From assembly GCF_000380025.1 (NCBI RefSeq), contig NZ_KB904178.1, positions 178 through 64,177 of the forward strand: a stretch of DNA of 64,000 nucleotides, in the 5' to 3' direction. This stretch comes from Streptococcus entericus DSM 14446. Lineage in GTDB: Bacteria; Bacillota; Bacilli; Lactobacillales; Streptococcaceae. The position numbers were made by a program, and so were the translations under genes. How positions within the stretch are numbered: position 1 is the stretch's first letter; each line of letters begins with the position of its first letter. Shown here piece after piece: positions 46,236 to 54,664 of the stretch. A model generated the notes under the pieces. That model saw only the letters and a list, made by a program, of their open reading frames with translations. It had not been told where the DNA came from and ran no database searches.

Positions 46236-47058
46236 TATCCATCACCACCATTCTGTCTTTGCCGTAGCTGTCTGTCAAGACCCGCACGCGCTTATCGGGT
46301 AAATACTGCTGAGCTAAGGCTTTTAGCGCTTGACCCTGCTTATAGCCAATTTCCAGATAAATCTTGCCATCTGGTGTCAGGTGCTGCTGGGCATCTCTCA
46401 AGATTTGTCGATAAATGGCCAATCCTTCTTCTTCGGCAAAAAGAGCGGTATGCGGCTCATAGCGCAAGACGTTCTCTCCGACCTCATGCAGGTCTGCATA
46501 AGCAATGTAGGGAGGATTGGAGACGATGAGATCATAGGTCTCAGGTAACCCATCGTAGACATCTGACTGGACAAAGGTAACCGCAAGGTCGTGCTGCTGG
46601 GCATTTTCACGAGCGACTGCCAGAGCATCGGCTGACAAATCACTCGCCGTCACCTGCCAATCTTCTCTAGCTTGCTTGAGGGAAAGGGCAATAGCACCGC
46701 TGCCTGTCCCCAAATCCAGAACCCGCAAGTCTGCTCTGCTATTTTCCAAAAGAATCAAATCGACCAACTCCTCCGTCTCAGGACGAGGAATGAGGACACG
46801 GCTGTCCACCAAGAGCGTCAACTCTCGAAAGTAGGCGCGTCCGGTCAGGTGCTGGGCGGGAAGATGCTGGCTGAGTTTGTCCGCCAGCTCGGTCAAGAGA
46901 GCCTCGTCTGCTGGCGTGATTGGCTGTGACAGCTGCAAAACCAAGTCGGTCAAACTCCAGCCCTTAAGCTCACGAAAGACGTAGGCGAGAGTAGCTCGCT
47001 CTGCTCCTGCAGCTTCTACTTGGTCTTCCAAAGAAGACAAGACCTGTCCCAGCCGCAT
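46228..47058 (-). CDS. prmC: Release factor glutamine methyltransferase
   Basis: 276 residues. N-terminal helical substrate domain, then a class I methyltransferase with RVLDLGTGSGAIALSL (SAM-binding) and the catalytic NPPY in DLIVSNPPYIAY. Methylates the Gln of the GGQ loop in release factors; its substrate PrfA is encoded immediately upstream and overlaps by one base (TAATG), a near-universal pairing. Confidence 0.96.
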   Translation of the reverse strand: MRLGQVLSSLEDQVEAAGAERATLAYVFRELKGWSLTDLVLQLSQPITPADEALLTELADKLSQHLPAQHLTGRAYFRELTLLVDSRVLIPRPETEELVDLILLENSRADLRVLDLGTGSGAIALSLKQAREDWQVTASDLSADALAVARENAQQHDLAVTFVQSDVYDGLPETYDLIVSNPPYIAYADLHEVGENVLRYEPHTALFAEEEGLAIYRQILRDAQQHLTPDGKIYLEIGYKQGQALKALAQQYLPDKRVRVLTDSYGKDRMVVMDNG

Positions 47059-48137
47059 TAGTTGGCCAACTTTTCCAGTTTTTGGGTCTGGTCGTAGAGA
47101 ACGAGCGCGTCCACCACTTCGTCCATCTTCCCAGATAAAATCGTATCCAGCTTTTGCAGGGTCAGACCGATACGGTGGTCGGTGACACGGTTCTGCGGGA
47201 AATTGTAGGTGCGAATGCGTTCTGAACGGTCACCTGTACCGATGGTAGACTTGCGCTCCGCATCCTGCTCGTCTTGGGCAATCTGGGCAAAATGATCCGC
47301 CACACGGGCACGGATAATCTTCATGGCCTTCTCACGGTTCTTCTGCTGGGTCCGCTCTTCCTGCATCTCGACCTTGATGTTGGTCGGTAAGTGAACGATA
47401 CGGACAGCCGTTGCCACCTTATTGACGTTCTGACCACCCGCACCAGAGGCATGGTAGATGTCGATACGGAGGTCTTTGGGGTCAATATCGTACTCGACGT
47501 CTTCGATTTCAGGCATGATAAGAACCGTCGCTGTTGAGGTATGGACACGCCCTTGGCTTTCGGTCACAGGGACACGTTGCACACGGTGGGCACCAGACTC
47601 ATACTTGAGCTTGGAATAGACCGATTGTCCTGATACCATGGCCACGACTTCTTTGATACCACCAACGCCGTTATAAGACGTTTCCATGATTTCAAAGCGC
47701 CAGCCTTGGCTTTCGGAGAACTTCTGGTACATGGCTAGAAGATCACCAGCAAAGAGGGCAGCCTCGTCACCACCTGCTGCACCACGGATTTCCAAGATGA
47801 TGTTTTTATCGTCATTCGGGTCTTTAGGCAAGAGCAAGATTTTCAGGCGCTCTTCGAGGGCTTCCTTGGCAGCCTTGCTCTCTTTGAGCTCTTCTTTAGC
47901 CATTTCCTCTAAATCCTTGTCGCCACCTGCTTCTTTAATCATCTCTTCTGCATCGGCGATGGCTTGGATAGTCGCCTTATACTCACGGTAGGCAGCGACC
48001 GTTTCACGCGTGTTTGCCTCTTCGCGAGACAATTCCATAAAGCGTTTGGTGTCAGAAACCACCTCTGGGTCACTGAGCAACTCGCCTAACTCTTCATAGC
48101 GGTCTTCCACCGCCTGTAATTGATCGTAGATATTCAT
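47058..48137 (-). CDS. prfA: Peptide chain release factor 1
   Basis: 359 residues. Reads UAA and UAG. N-terminal helical domain, tripeptide anticodon region, and the GGQ loop in [19 protein letters not shown] near residue 235, then the RIVHLPT strand. Starts two bases after tdk, so it is in the tdk operon. Confidence 0.98.
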   Translation of the reverse strand: MNIYDQLQAVEDRYEELGELLSDPEVVSDTKRFMELSREEANTRETVAAYREYKATIQAIADAEEMIKEAGGDKDLEEMAKEELKESKAAKEALEERLKILLLPKDPNDDKNIILEIRGAAGGDEAALFAGDLLAMYQKFSESQGWRFEIMETSYNGVGGIKEVVAMVSGQSVYSKLKYESGAHRVQRVPVTESQGRVHTSTATVLIMPEIEDVEYDIDPKDLRIDIYHASGAGGQNVNKVATAVRIVHLPTNIKVEMQEERTQQKNREKAMKIIRARVADHFAQIAQDEQDAERKSTIGTGDRSERIRTYNFPQNRVTDHRIGLTLQKLDTILSGKMDEVVDALVLYDQTQKLEKLAN

Positions 48138-48139
48138 CG

Positions 48140-48709
48140 TTATTCTCCTGGATTAAAATAATGCTTACGGCAAACAGGAATATAGGTTTCATTACCACCG
48201 ATTTGGATTTGTTCACCTTCATAGACGGGCTTGCCATGCACCGTACGTAAAACCATGGTCGCTTTTTTGGAGCAATACTGGCAAATCGTCTTAATTTCAT
48301 CAATCTTATCTGCTAAGAGCAAGAGGTATTTTGACCCTTCAAAGAGCTCATTACGAAAATCATTTTTAAGCCCAAAAGCCATGACAGGCACATGAAGATC
48401 ATCGACCACACGAGCAAAGTCGTAGACATGCTGCTTGGTCAAGAACTGACTCTCATCAATCAAGACACAATAAGGTTTTTCAGGTAGATTTTCAATATAA
48501 GCATAGACATCCATATCATCTGTAATCGGTACCGCTTCACGTCGCATGCCAATCCGACTAGATACAACACCAAATGCATCACGAACATCCAAGGCTGATG
48601 TCATAATAACCACAGGCTTGCTCTGCTCCTCGTAATTGTGGGCAACCTTGAGAATCTCAATCGTTTTACCAGAATTCATGGTGCCGTATTTATAGTATAA
48701 CTGTGCCAT
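48140..48709 (-). CDS. tdk: Thymidine kinase
   Basis: 189 residues from the ATG of [16 protein letters not shown]; an in-frame ATG four codons earlier overlaps the GGGAG ribosome site. P-loop [10 protein letters not shown] at about 10-18, Asp-Glu in VLIDESQFL, and the zinc ribbon CQYC...CRKH near the C-terminus. Salvage phosphorylation of thymidine. First gene of the operon that continues with prfA; an extended -10 (TGCTAAAAT) lies upstream. Confidence 0.96.
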   Translation of the reverse strand: MAQLYYKYGTMNSGKTIEILKVAHNYEEQSKPVVIMTSALDVRDAFGVVSSRIGMRREAVPITDDMDVYAYIENLPEKPYCVLIDESQFLTKQHVYDFARVVDDLHVPVMAFGLKNDFRNELFEGSKYLLLLADKIDEIKTICQYCSKKATMVLRTVHGKPVYEGEQIQIGGNETYIPVCRKHYFNPGE

Positions 48710-48791
48710 CACAGCTCCCATCTAAATCTTTATTCTCCTCATTTTAGCATAATTCACTCTTTTTTTCATCAAAAATCAGCCCAAGGACAAG

Positions 48792-48814
48792 AAAAAGCAG
48801 TTCCGATAGGAACT
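48792..48814 (-). terminator. Terminator of rpsP-khpA, including the khpA stop codon
   Basis: Minus strand AGTTCC, loop TATC, GGAACT, then GCTTTTTC. The khpA TAG (48813-48815) runs into the first arm. Confidence 0.75.
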
Positions 48815-49052
48815 ACTTTTCATCAATGACAAGTCTTACTTTTTTGCCTTGGGTTGGAACAGAATAGACAATCGTCCTTATCGCTGTAATCGTGCGACCT
48901 TTTCGACCGATGATACGACCAATATCCTGCTGATCCAAATCAAGGTGATACTCCAAGAATTCTGGTGTATCTTCAATCTTAATGCTAAAGGCGTCTGGTT
49001 GCGACAGTAAAGGCTTCACAATCGCAATAATAAGATTTTCTATTGTGTCCAT
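48813..49052 (-). CDS. khpA: KH-domain RNA-binding protein KhpA
   Basis: 79 residues, a single KH domain with the GxxG loop [15 protein letters not shown]. KhpA pairs with KhpB/EloR in streptococci to bind RNA and influence cell elongation. Twelve bases after rpsP, its usual partner. rimM and trmD, which often follow this pair, are not next; tdk is. Confidence 0.93.
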   Translation of the reverse strand: MDTIENLIIAIVKPLLSQPDAFSIKIEDTPEFLEYHLDLDQQDIGRIIGRKGRTITAIRTIVYSVPTQGKKVRLVIDEK

Positions 49053-49064
49053 AGGCTCAACCCA

Positions 49065-49337
49065 TTATTTTGAAAATTTTTGCTCGTGGAATTTTTGAAG
49101 AACACCAGCTTTAGACAACAAGCTACGCACAGTGTCAGACGGTTGTGCACCATTTGCCAACCACTCAAGCACACGGTCTTCTTTGATGGTTACTTGGTTC
49201 TCAGCCACAAGTGGGTTGTAAGTACCAACAGTTTCGATGAAACGACCATCACGTGGTGAACGTGAATCTGCAACGTTGATACGGTAGAAAGGTTTCTTCT
49301 TAGAACCCATACGTGTTAAACGGATTTTTACTGCCAT
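49065..49337 (-). CDS. rpsP: 30S ribosomal protein S16
   Basis: 90 residues, beginning [20 protein letters not shown] and containing [11 protein letters not shown], the S16 signature. Early-binding protein of the small subunit. Own promoter, whose -35 lies within the terminator of the upstream efflux operon. Confidence 0.98.
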   Translation of the reverse strand: MAVKIRLTRMGSKKKPFYRINVADSRSPRDGRFIETVGTYNPLVAENQVTIKEDRVLEWLANGAQPSDTVRSLLSKAGVLQKFHEQKFSK

Positions 49338-49403
49338 TTTTAACTAATCTCTTTTCTATTTCTTTTTTGAGGTCAATAGCAGAGCTATAACCTTACTTTA
49401 ACT

Positions 49404-49448
49404 ATTCTACCATAAAAAAATCAGGTGTCAAGAAAAAAACTTGACACC
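49404..49448 (-). promoter_or_regulatory. rpsP promoter fused to the efflux-operon terminator
   Basis: Minus strand GGTGTCAAG, seven T, CTTGACACC, then TGATTTTTTT: an intrinsic terminator 15 bases past the permease stop. The second arm supplies TTGACA (49426-49431), which with a 16-base spacer and TAGAAT (49404-49409, extended by TGG) makes the rpsP promoter. Confidence 0.8.
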
Positions 49449-49462
49449 GTAAAAATATTTTT

Positions 49463-50722
49463 TTACTCATACCGTAGAGCTTCAATCGGATCCAACTTGC
49501 TGGCTTTATTGGCTGGCAAGAGACCAAATAGGACACCGATAAAGGCTGAAAAGAGCATGCTACCGATGGCAATCGGAAGAGAAACCGACACCGCTACACC
49601 GTCCAGCATGGCGCTAGCAGTCGCATTGATGACACCGACGATGCCGTAAGCCATCAATAAACCAATCAAACCGCCCAGCAACGTTAGCACCATGGCTTCA
49701 ATCAAGAATTGCATCATGATATTGCCACGAGTAGCTCCTAAAGCCTTACGTAAGCCGATTTCCCGCGTCCGCTCTGTCACAGATACCAGCATGATGTTCA
49801 TCACACCGATACCCCCAACAAGCAGAGAAATCCCTGCAATAGACCCGATAACTGCCGTCATAATGCCGTAAACTTGATTGATTTGTTCCGTAATCTGACT
49901 CAAATCAAAAATATTGTAACGTCCTTCTGTTACACCTGTCAATTGCGTCAATTGATCTGCGGCTGCTTGACCAATTTCAGAAGATCTCGCCACATCCGAC
50001 ACATGGACGTAGATGCTTGACGCTTCGTCTAAACCGTACTCAGCAGCCAGCTGACTATTAGCCATCACCGCATTACCACCTGAATTAAAGGCAAACAAAT
50101 CTGTTCCCGCATTAGGATCCTCATAGACCCCGACCACCAGATAAGATTTTTCACCTACAGAAACCACACGGTTGAGGGCTTCTTCGTTCGAGCCAAAGAG
50201 TTTGACAGCTAACTTGGTATCTAGCATCATGACACGGGCAAACTGGCGGTAGTCAGCCTTTTCAAACCGTCGACCTGCTAAAATATCATATTTTTTGACA
50301 TCAAAATAAGTTTCATTGATCCCAGTGATGTTGACATTTTCAGCTTTTTTATTCCTGAACTCGACGGTGGACATGGTATTGTTTGTCAAATAATAGTTTT
50401 CCACCCCCTCAACACGCTCAACCAACTGTTGCATCAGCGAATCAGTAATCGGTGGTGGGGTTACAGGGACACTCTCAGTCGCCGTAAAAACTGAGAGACC
50501 AAAACTGATTTCGCCGTCTGCTTCCTCAGGTTTAGGTTCATAATAGATGTTGATGTCCTGCTTATCCTGCGAAAAACTGTTGGTGACAGACGTTTGCATC
50601 CCATTTCCCAGTGCCATGATAACAACGACCGAAGCTACACCGATGATAATCCCCAACATGGTAAGAAAGGAGCGTAGTTTGTGCCCTAAAATCGATGAGA
50701 GGGCAAATTTCCAATTTTCCAT
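49463..50722 (-). CDS. MacB-type ABC transporter permease
   Basis: 419 residues. N-terminal helix in MENWKFALSSILGHKLRSFLTMLGIIIGVASVVV, a large extracellular MacB_PCD domain (about 45-280), then three helices forming the FtsX domain with VGGIGVMNIMLVSVTERTREIGLRKALGA. With the ATPase and membrane-fusion protein upstream it forms a MacAB-like system of the kind known in pneumococcus for antimicrobial peptide export. Nine bases after the ATPase gene. Confidence 0.92.
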   Translation of the reverse strand: MENWKFALSSILGHKLRSFLTMLGIIIGVASVVVIMALGNGMQTSVTNSFSQDKQDINIYYEPKPEEADGEISFGLSVFTATESVPVTPPPITDSLMQQLVERVEGVENYYLTNNTMSTVEFRNKKAENVNITGINETYFDVKKYDILAGRRFEKADYRQFARVMMLDTKLAVKLFGSNEEALNRVVSVGEKSYLVVGVYEDPNAGTDLFAFNSGGNAVMANSQLAAEYGLDEASSIYVHVSDVARSSEIGQAAADQLTQLTGVTEGRYNIFDLSQITEQINQVYGIMTAVIGSIAGISLLVGGIGVMNIMLVSVTERTREIGLRKALGATRGNIMMQFLIEAMVLTLLGGLIGLLMAYGIVGVINATASAMLDGVAVSVSLPIAIGSMLFSAFIGVLFGLLPANKASKLDPIEALRYE

Positions 50723-50731
50723 GAGACCTCC

Positions 50732-51427
50732 TTAACGATTTTGTCTATCTTCAGTGATTTCACCATCGCGTAGGACGATGACACGTTTAGCATAAGCTGC
50801 AATTTCTGGCTCATGAGTAACCATAACGATGGTTTTACCTTCATTATTTAAGGCTGTCAACAGTGCCATAATCTGCTCACCTGTTTTGGTATCCAGCGCA
50901 CCTGTCGGCTCATCAGCTAAGATGATTGAAGGATTATTGACCAGAGCTCGTGCGATGGCAACCCGTTGTTTCTGACCACCTGATAATTCAGACGGCAAAT
51001 GCTTCACACGATCCCCTAATTCTACTTTTTCAAGATAGCTTAGGGCCAATTCCTGTCTTTTGCTGCTAGGAACACCTGCATAGATAAGGGGTAACTCGAC
51101 ATTTTGCAAAGCATCAAGCTTCGCTAAGAGGAAAAACTGCTGAAAAACAAAGCCAATTTCCTGATTACGCACCTGCGATTGTTCCTTTTCAGTGAGATCA
51201 TCGACCTGGGTGCCATTGAGTTCATACTCACCTGAGGTCGGACGATCTAACAACCCAATGATATTCATCAGAGTTGATTTCCCCGATCCAGAAGGTCCCA
51301 TAATGGCTAAAAATTCCCCCTCTTCCACGGTTAAATCAATCCCCTTTAACACCTGCAAGGCCTCATCACCATTGCGGTAGCTTTTCGTAATTTGATGAAG
51401 AGAAATCAGTTGTTTATTGCTTATCAC
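50732..51427 (-). CDS. MacB-type ABC transporter ATPase, GTG start
   Basis: 231 residues from a GTG at 51427 with GGAGG six bases upstream; an ATG in frame at 51460 lies deep in the preceding gene and lacks a ribosome site. Walker A GPSGSGKST, Q-loop FVFQQFFLLAKL, signature LSGGQKQR, Walker B IILADEPTGALD and H-loop TH. LolD/MacB class. Overlaps the fusion-protein gene by 14 bases, so translation is probably coupled. Confidence 0.92.
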   Translation of the reverse strand: MISNKQLISLHQITKSYRNGDEALQVLKGIDLTVEEGEFLAIMGPSGSGKSTLMNIIGLLDRPTSGEYELNGTQVDDLTEKEQSQVRNQEIGFVFQQFFLLAKLDALQNVELPLIYAGVPSSKRQELALSYLEKVELGDRVKHLPSELSGGQKQRVAIARALVNNPSIILADEPTGALDTKTGEQIMALLTALNNEGKTIVMVTHEPEIAAYAKRVIVLRDGEITEDRQNR

Positions 51428-52622
51428 TAGAGGCCTCCGTTCCAAAGTCAGACAGGTCAATAACCTCTTCAGGTTTCAGTGTCTGACCATCCTTAAACTC
51501 TGGACTTGGGTTAGCGATGACCGTCTGTTCTGTTTCCAGACCTTCAGTGACTTCCTGATTGAGGGCATCAGAACGTCCTAGACTAACCGTCGCCTTTGAC
51601 AATTTGCCGGTTGCCTTATCATAAATCCAAACGTAAGACTGTTCTCCCTCAGCGACGATGGCACCGGTCGGAACCAGCTTATTCACTGCCTTATTGGTCA
51701 CTTCAATATTAACTTTGAAACCTTGTTTTAAGCCAGCTGTGTCCCCTATAAAGTCAACTTTGAAGGGGTAATTTGCTGAATTTCCTGTCCCAGTTGATGG
51801 GGTTGAAGCGTCGCTTTCAGAAGGATAATTAGAGATGTAGCTGATTTTTCCTGACCAAGATTTATCAGGGAAAACTTTTGAGGTCAATTTGACGTCTTGA
51901 TCAACAGCAGTTGTTGCTAAATCATATTCCGTCAGCATGCCTTCAACCTGCAATTGTCCTTCACTAACAATGTGAACAACCACCTGTCCCCCTGTTTTTG
52001 ACGGGTCAATGGAACGATTGACCTCGACAACAGTGCCCTCTACTTTACTCGTTTCAAGGAGCTTATCCAACGCTTCCTTAGCTTTGTCAACATCCTGCTG
52101 GGCACTAGCATAAGCATCGTTTAGGTCTGCCAACTGATTATCTGCACTTCGTTGGACTTCTGCCACATTGCTGCTAACACTGCCGTCTTCGTTGACGGTT
52201 TCAGTTGCAGGCAAACCATAGGTCCTTAAATCGTAAATCTGACGACCGATTTTGTTGAGCGCACGGACGGCTTGATCGTAGGCTGCTTGAGCAGTTTTGG
52301 TGGAATATTGCACCAAGGGTTGACCAACTGTTACTTTATCGCCAACATTGATATGAAATTCTGAAATCTCACCCTTACTGCTATCGAAGTAAAGTTTCTG
52401 CTCACTCAACGCCTTAACTGTCCCTGTGAGCAATTTAGAAGAGGCAATTGAACCTTCAGTGACTTGGGCAATCTGATAGGGCTCTACCATCTCTTGACCC
52501 TGCCCTGCTGATCCACGACCTAGCAGAAAGTATCCTCCTAAAACAGTCACTCCTATCAGACCTGCAACGATGCCCCATGTTTTTTTAGACATCTGAAAAG
52601 GGTTCTTTTTCTTTGTTGTCAT
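51414..52622 (-). CDS. Periplasmic-adaptor-like membrane fusion protein (MacA type)
   Basis: 402 residues from the ATG at 52622 (AAAGGAGAG upstream). One N-terminal transmembrane helix (about 15-33, GIVAGLIGVTVLGGYFLLG), lipoyl/barrel-sandwich halves separated by a coiled-coil hairpin (about 110-190), then beta-barrel and membrane-proximal domains. HlyD/MacA family; in Gram-positive cells it would extend into the wall zone. First gene of the three-gene operon, transcribed from a consensus promoter. Confidence 0.9.
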   Translation of the reverse strand: MTTKKKNPFQMSKKTWGIVAGLIGVTVLGGYFLLGRGSAGQGQEMVEPYQIAQVTEGSIASSKLLTGTVKALSEQKLYFDSSKGEISEFHINVGDKVTVGQPLVQYSTKTAQAAYDQAVRALNKIGRQIYDLRTYGLPATETVNEDGSVSSNVAEVQRSADNQLADLNDAYASAQQDVDKAKEALDKLLETSKVEGTVVEVNRSIDPSKTGGQVVVHIVSEGQLQVEGMLTEYDLATTAVDQDVKLTSKVFPDKSWSGKISYISNYPSESDASTPSTGTGNSANYPFKVDFIGDTAGLKQGFKVNIEVTNKAVNKLVPTGAIVAEGEQSYVWIYDKATGKLSKATVSLGRSDALNQEVTEGLETEQTVIANPSPEFKDGQTLKPEEVIDLSDFGTEASSDKQ

Positions 52623-52656
52623 AGCAACTCTCCTTTTGTGTTTTTTATTTAGGACA

Positions 52657-52685
52657 ATTATAGAACGATGCCCTCTTTTTGTCAA
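52657..52685 (-). promoter_or_regulatory. Consensus promoter of the MacAB-type operon
   Basis: Minus strand TTGACA (52680-52685), 17-base spacer, TATAAT (52657-52662): a full match to the sigma-A consensus. Confidence 0.9.
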
Positions 52686-52708
52686 GTGAAAACCTTACCA
52701 TTAAGTAT

Positions 52709-52732
52709 ATAAAAAACTGGGTTACCCCAGTT
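52709..52732 (-). terminator. Terminator of rmlD
   Basis: Minus strand AACTGGG, loop GTAA, CCCAGTT, then TTTTATAT, seven bases after the stop codon. Confidence 0.8.
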
Positions 52733-52738
52733 AAACGT

Positions 52739-53590
52739 TTACTTCACTTCTTGTTGATAAAAGGCTTCTAAAGCTTCTTGCCAGGTTGGAATGACAAATC
52801 CTGTCGCCTTAGTTTTCGCTAAGCTCATGGTTGAGTTGAGTGGACGCTTGGCCTTGGCTGGGAACTGGCTGGAATCCACAGGCAAGACCTCAACGTCAGT
52901 ATCTTTTAAGATTTCCTGTGCAAAATCATACCAGGTCGTATCCTCTGTCGCATCATTAGAGAGGTGATAATAACCGTAAGGAATAGCCTTGTCCACAGCA
53001 TAGACCATGAACTCAGCCAGCGTCCGTGTCCAAGTCGGACGACCGTGCTGGTCATTAACGACCGTTAACTGTGAACGACTTTTCGCCAAATTCTGCATGG
53101 TGAACACAAAGTTCTTCCCGTAATTACCAAACACCCAAGCCGTTCTAATGATATAGAATTTGCTAGCCAGTTGCTCAACAGCCTCCTCGCCCAAGCGCTT
53201 GGTCCGCCCGTACTCAGTTTGCGGGTCAGGCGTGTCTTGCTCCAGCCACTCCTCTCCGACTGGCTTTTGCCCATCAAAAACATAGTCTGTCGAGATGTAA
53301 ATCAAGGTCGCATCGTATTTATTCGCTGCTCTGGCGATGTTTTCTGTCCCTGTCACATTGACAGCATAGTTGAGTTCCTTGCCCTCGTCTTCTGCAGCAT
53401 CGACCGCCGTATAGGCCGCACAGTGGTAAACCACACTTGGCTTGACGTCCGCAAAAACAGCATCCACTTGTTCCCACTTGGTGATGTCCATCTCCGCCAC
53501 ATCCACCGCCACATAGGTTTCTTGTCGTTCATCCAACAAATGGCAGAGCTCTGTCCCGAGTTGCCCTTTGGCACCTGTTACTAAAATCAT
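52739..53590 (-). CDS. rfbD: dTDP-4-dehydrorhamnose reductase
   Basis: 283 residues. SDR fold with the NADPH loop VTGAKGQLGTEL, STDYVFDGQ, and the catalytic Tyr/Lys in EYGRTKRLGE near residue 130. Last step of dTDP-L-rhamnose synthesis, which feeds rhamnose cell-wall polysaccharides of streptococci. AAAGGAGAT precedes the ATG. Downstream of the GtrB-like gene by 55 bases, probably co-transcribed; rmlA, rmlB and rmlC are not in the window. Confidence 0.95.
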   Translation of the reverse strand: MILVTGAKGQLGTELCHLLDERQETYVAVDVAEMDITKWEQVDAVFADVKPSVVYHCAAYTAVDAAEDEGKELNYAVNVTGTENIARAANKYDATLIYISTDYVFDGQKPVGEEWLEQDTPDPQTEYGRTKRLGEEAVEQLASKFYIIRTAWVFGNYGKNFVFTMQNLAKSRSQLTVVNDQHGRPTWTRTLAEFMVYAVDKAIPYGYYHLSNDATEDTTWYDFAQEILKDTDVEVLPVDSSQFPAKAKRPLNSTMSLAKTKATGFVIPTWQEALEAFYQQEVK

Positions 53591-53645
53591 CAGATGATCT
53601 CCTTTAATTATCTTAATTCTATTTTACACTAAATTTAGGCAAAAA

Positions 53646-54572
53646 TCAGCCCTTTTCTTTAACAATATAAACAGGGCGTTTTTTGGTTTCAAGGAATATC
53701 TTGGCGATGTATTTCCCAATAATCCCTAAACAGAGCAACTGAATCCCTCCGATAAAGAGGATAATAGTGACCAAGCTCGCCCAACCTGCCACAGGATCAC
53801 CAAAGAGTAACTTCTTAAGCACAACAATAATAATCCCAACAATTGACAGCCCAAACGAGGAAACCCCAGCCCAAATCGCTAAGCTCAAAGGAGCATCTGA
53901 AAAGTTGATGAAACCATCAATAGAATACTTGAGCAAGCTCATAAAGTTCCAAGATGTCTCCCCAGCTACCCGTTCACGGTTCTCATAGGAAATATAAGTC
54001 ACGTCATAGCCGACCCAAGAAAAGAGACCTTTAGAAAATCGATTGACCTCGCCAAGTTCCAAGATGCTGTCAACCACCTGGCGGGTCATGAGACGGAAAT
54101 CACGCGCCCCATCAACCATCTCTGTCTCAGAGACCTTATTAATCAGGTAATAAAAGGTTTTAGCAAAAAAAGAACGAATCGGAGGCTCACCTTTGCGATC
54201 AGCTCGTCTAGTCCCCACTACATCGTAGCCTTGGTCAATCTTGTTCACCATTTCCACCAGAAGTTCAGGCGGATCCTGCAGATCAGCATCCATAACGGTC
54301 ACCAAGTCCTCACAACACGCCTCGAGACCAGCCAAGAGCGCTGCTTCCTTACCAAAATTTCTCGAAAAGGACAGGTAGTTTACATTGGCAAACTGCCCAG
54401 CCAGCTCTCGCAAAAGAGCCAAGGTCTGGTCTTTTGAGCCATCATTGATAAAATAATAAGAAAACCGCACACGGTCAGCTAACTCTTGCTCTACCCGCTG
54501 ACAGGTTGCTAGAAATGGGCGTAAGGTTTCTTGCTCGTTATAACAGGGCACGATGACAGCTAATGTTTTCAT
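53646..54572 (-). CDS. GtrB/DPM-like polyprenyl-phosphate glycosyltransferase
   Basis: 308 residues. GT2 domain (about 1-225) with VIVPCYNEQETL, FINDGSKDQT, VMDADLQDPPEL (metal-binding DxD-like) and DGARDFRLM, followed by two transmembrane helices (about 232-256 and 268-290). Expected to move a sugar from a nucleotide donor to undecaprenyl phosphate on the inner leaflet, as GtrB and GacI do. The divergent GT-C-like gene may use the product outside. Its start codon overlaps the -35 of that gene's promoter. Confidence 0.92.
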   Translation of the reverse strand: MKTLAVIVPCYNEQETLRPFLATCQRVEQELADRVRFSYYFINDGSKDQTLALLRELAGQFANVNYLSFSRNFGKEAALLAGLEACCEDLVTVMDADLQDPPELLVEMVNKIDQGYDVVGTRRADRKGEPPIRSFFAKTFYYLINKVSETEMVDGARDFRLMTRQVVDSILELGEVNRFSKGLFSWVGYDVTYISYENRERVAGETSWNFMSLLKYSIDGFINFSDAPLSLAIWAGVSSFGLSIVGIIIVVLKKLLFGDPVAGWASLVTIILFIGGIQLLCLGIIGKYIAKIFLETKKRPVYIVKEKG

Positions 54573-54660
54573 TGTCTGGTCTAACTTTCCTATGGTATAA
54601 TAAAGGTTAACAATGCTTACAGTTAACCAATCAATCGTCCTATTATACCATAGAAAGTTA
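54572..54660. promoter_or_regulatory. Facing promoters inside a shared inverted repeat
   Basis: Left arm (54582-54602) and right arm (54641-54660) are inverted copies of TAACTTTCTATGGTATAATA with one extra C on the left. An inner GGTTAAC/GTTAACC pair is at 54605-54611 and 54622-54628. Each arm holds an extended -10, TGGTATAAT: plus strand TATAAT at 54596-54601 (with TTGTCT at 54572-54577) for the GT-C-like gene, minus strand at 54642-54647 for the GT2 gene. The two transcripts should overlap by about 30 bases. Confidence 0.7.
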
Positions 54661-54664
54661 AAAC

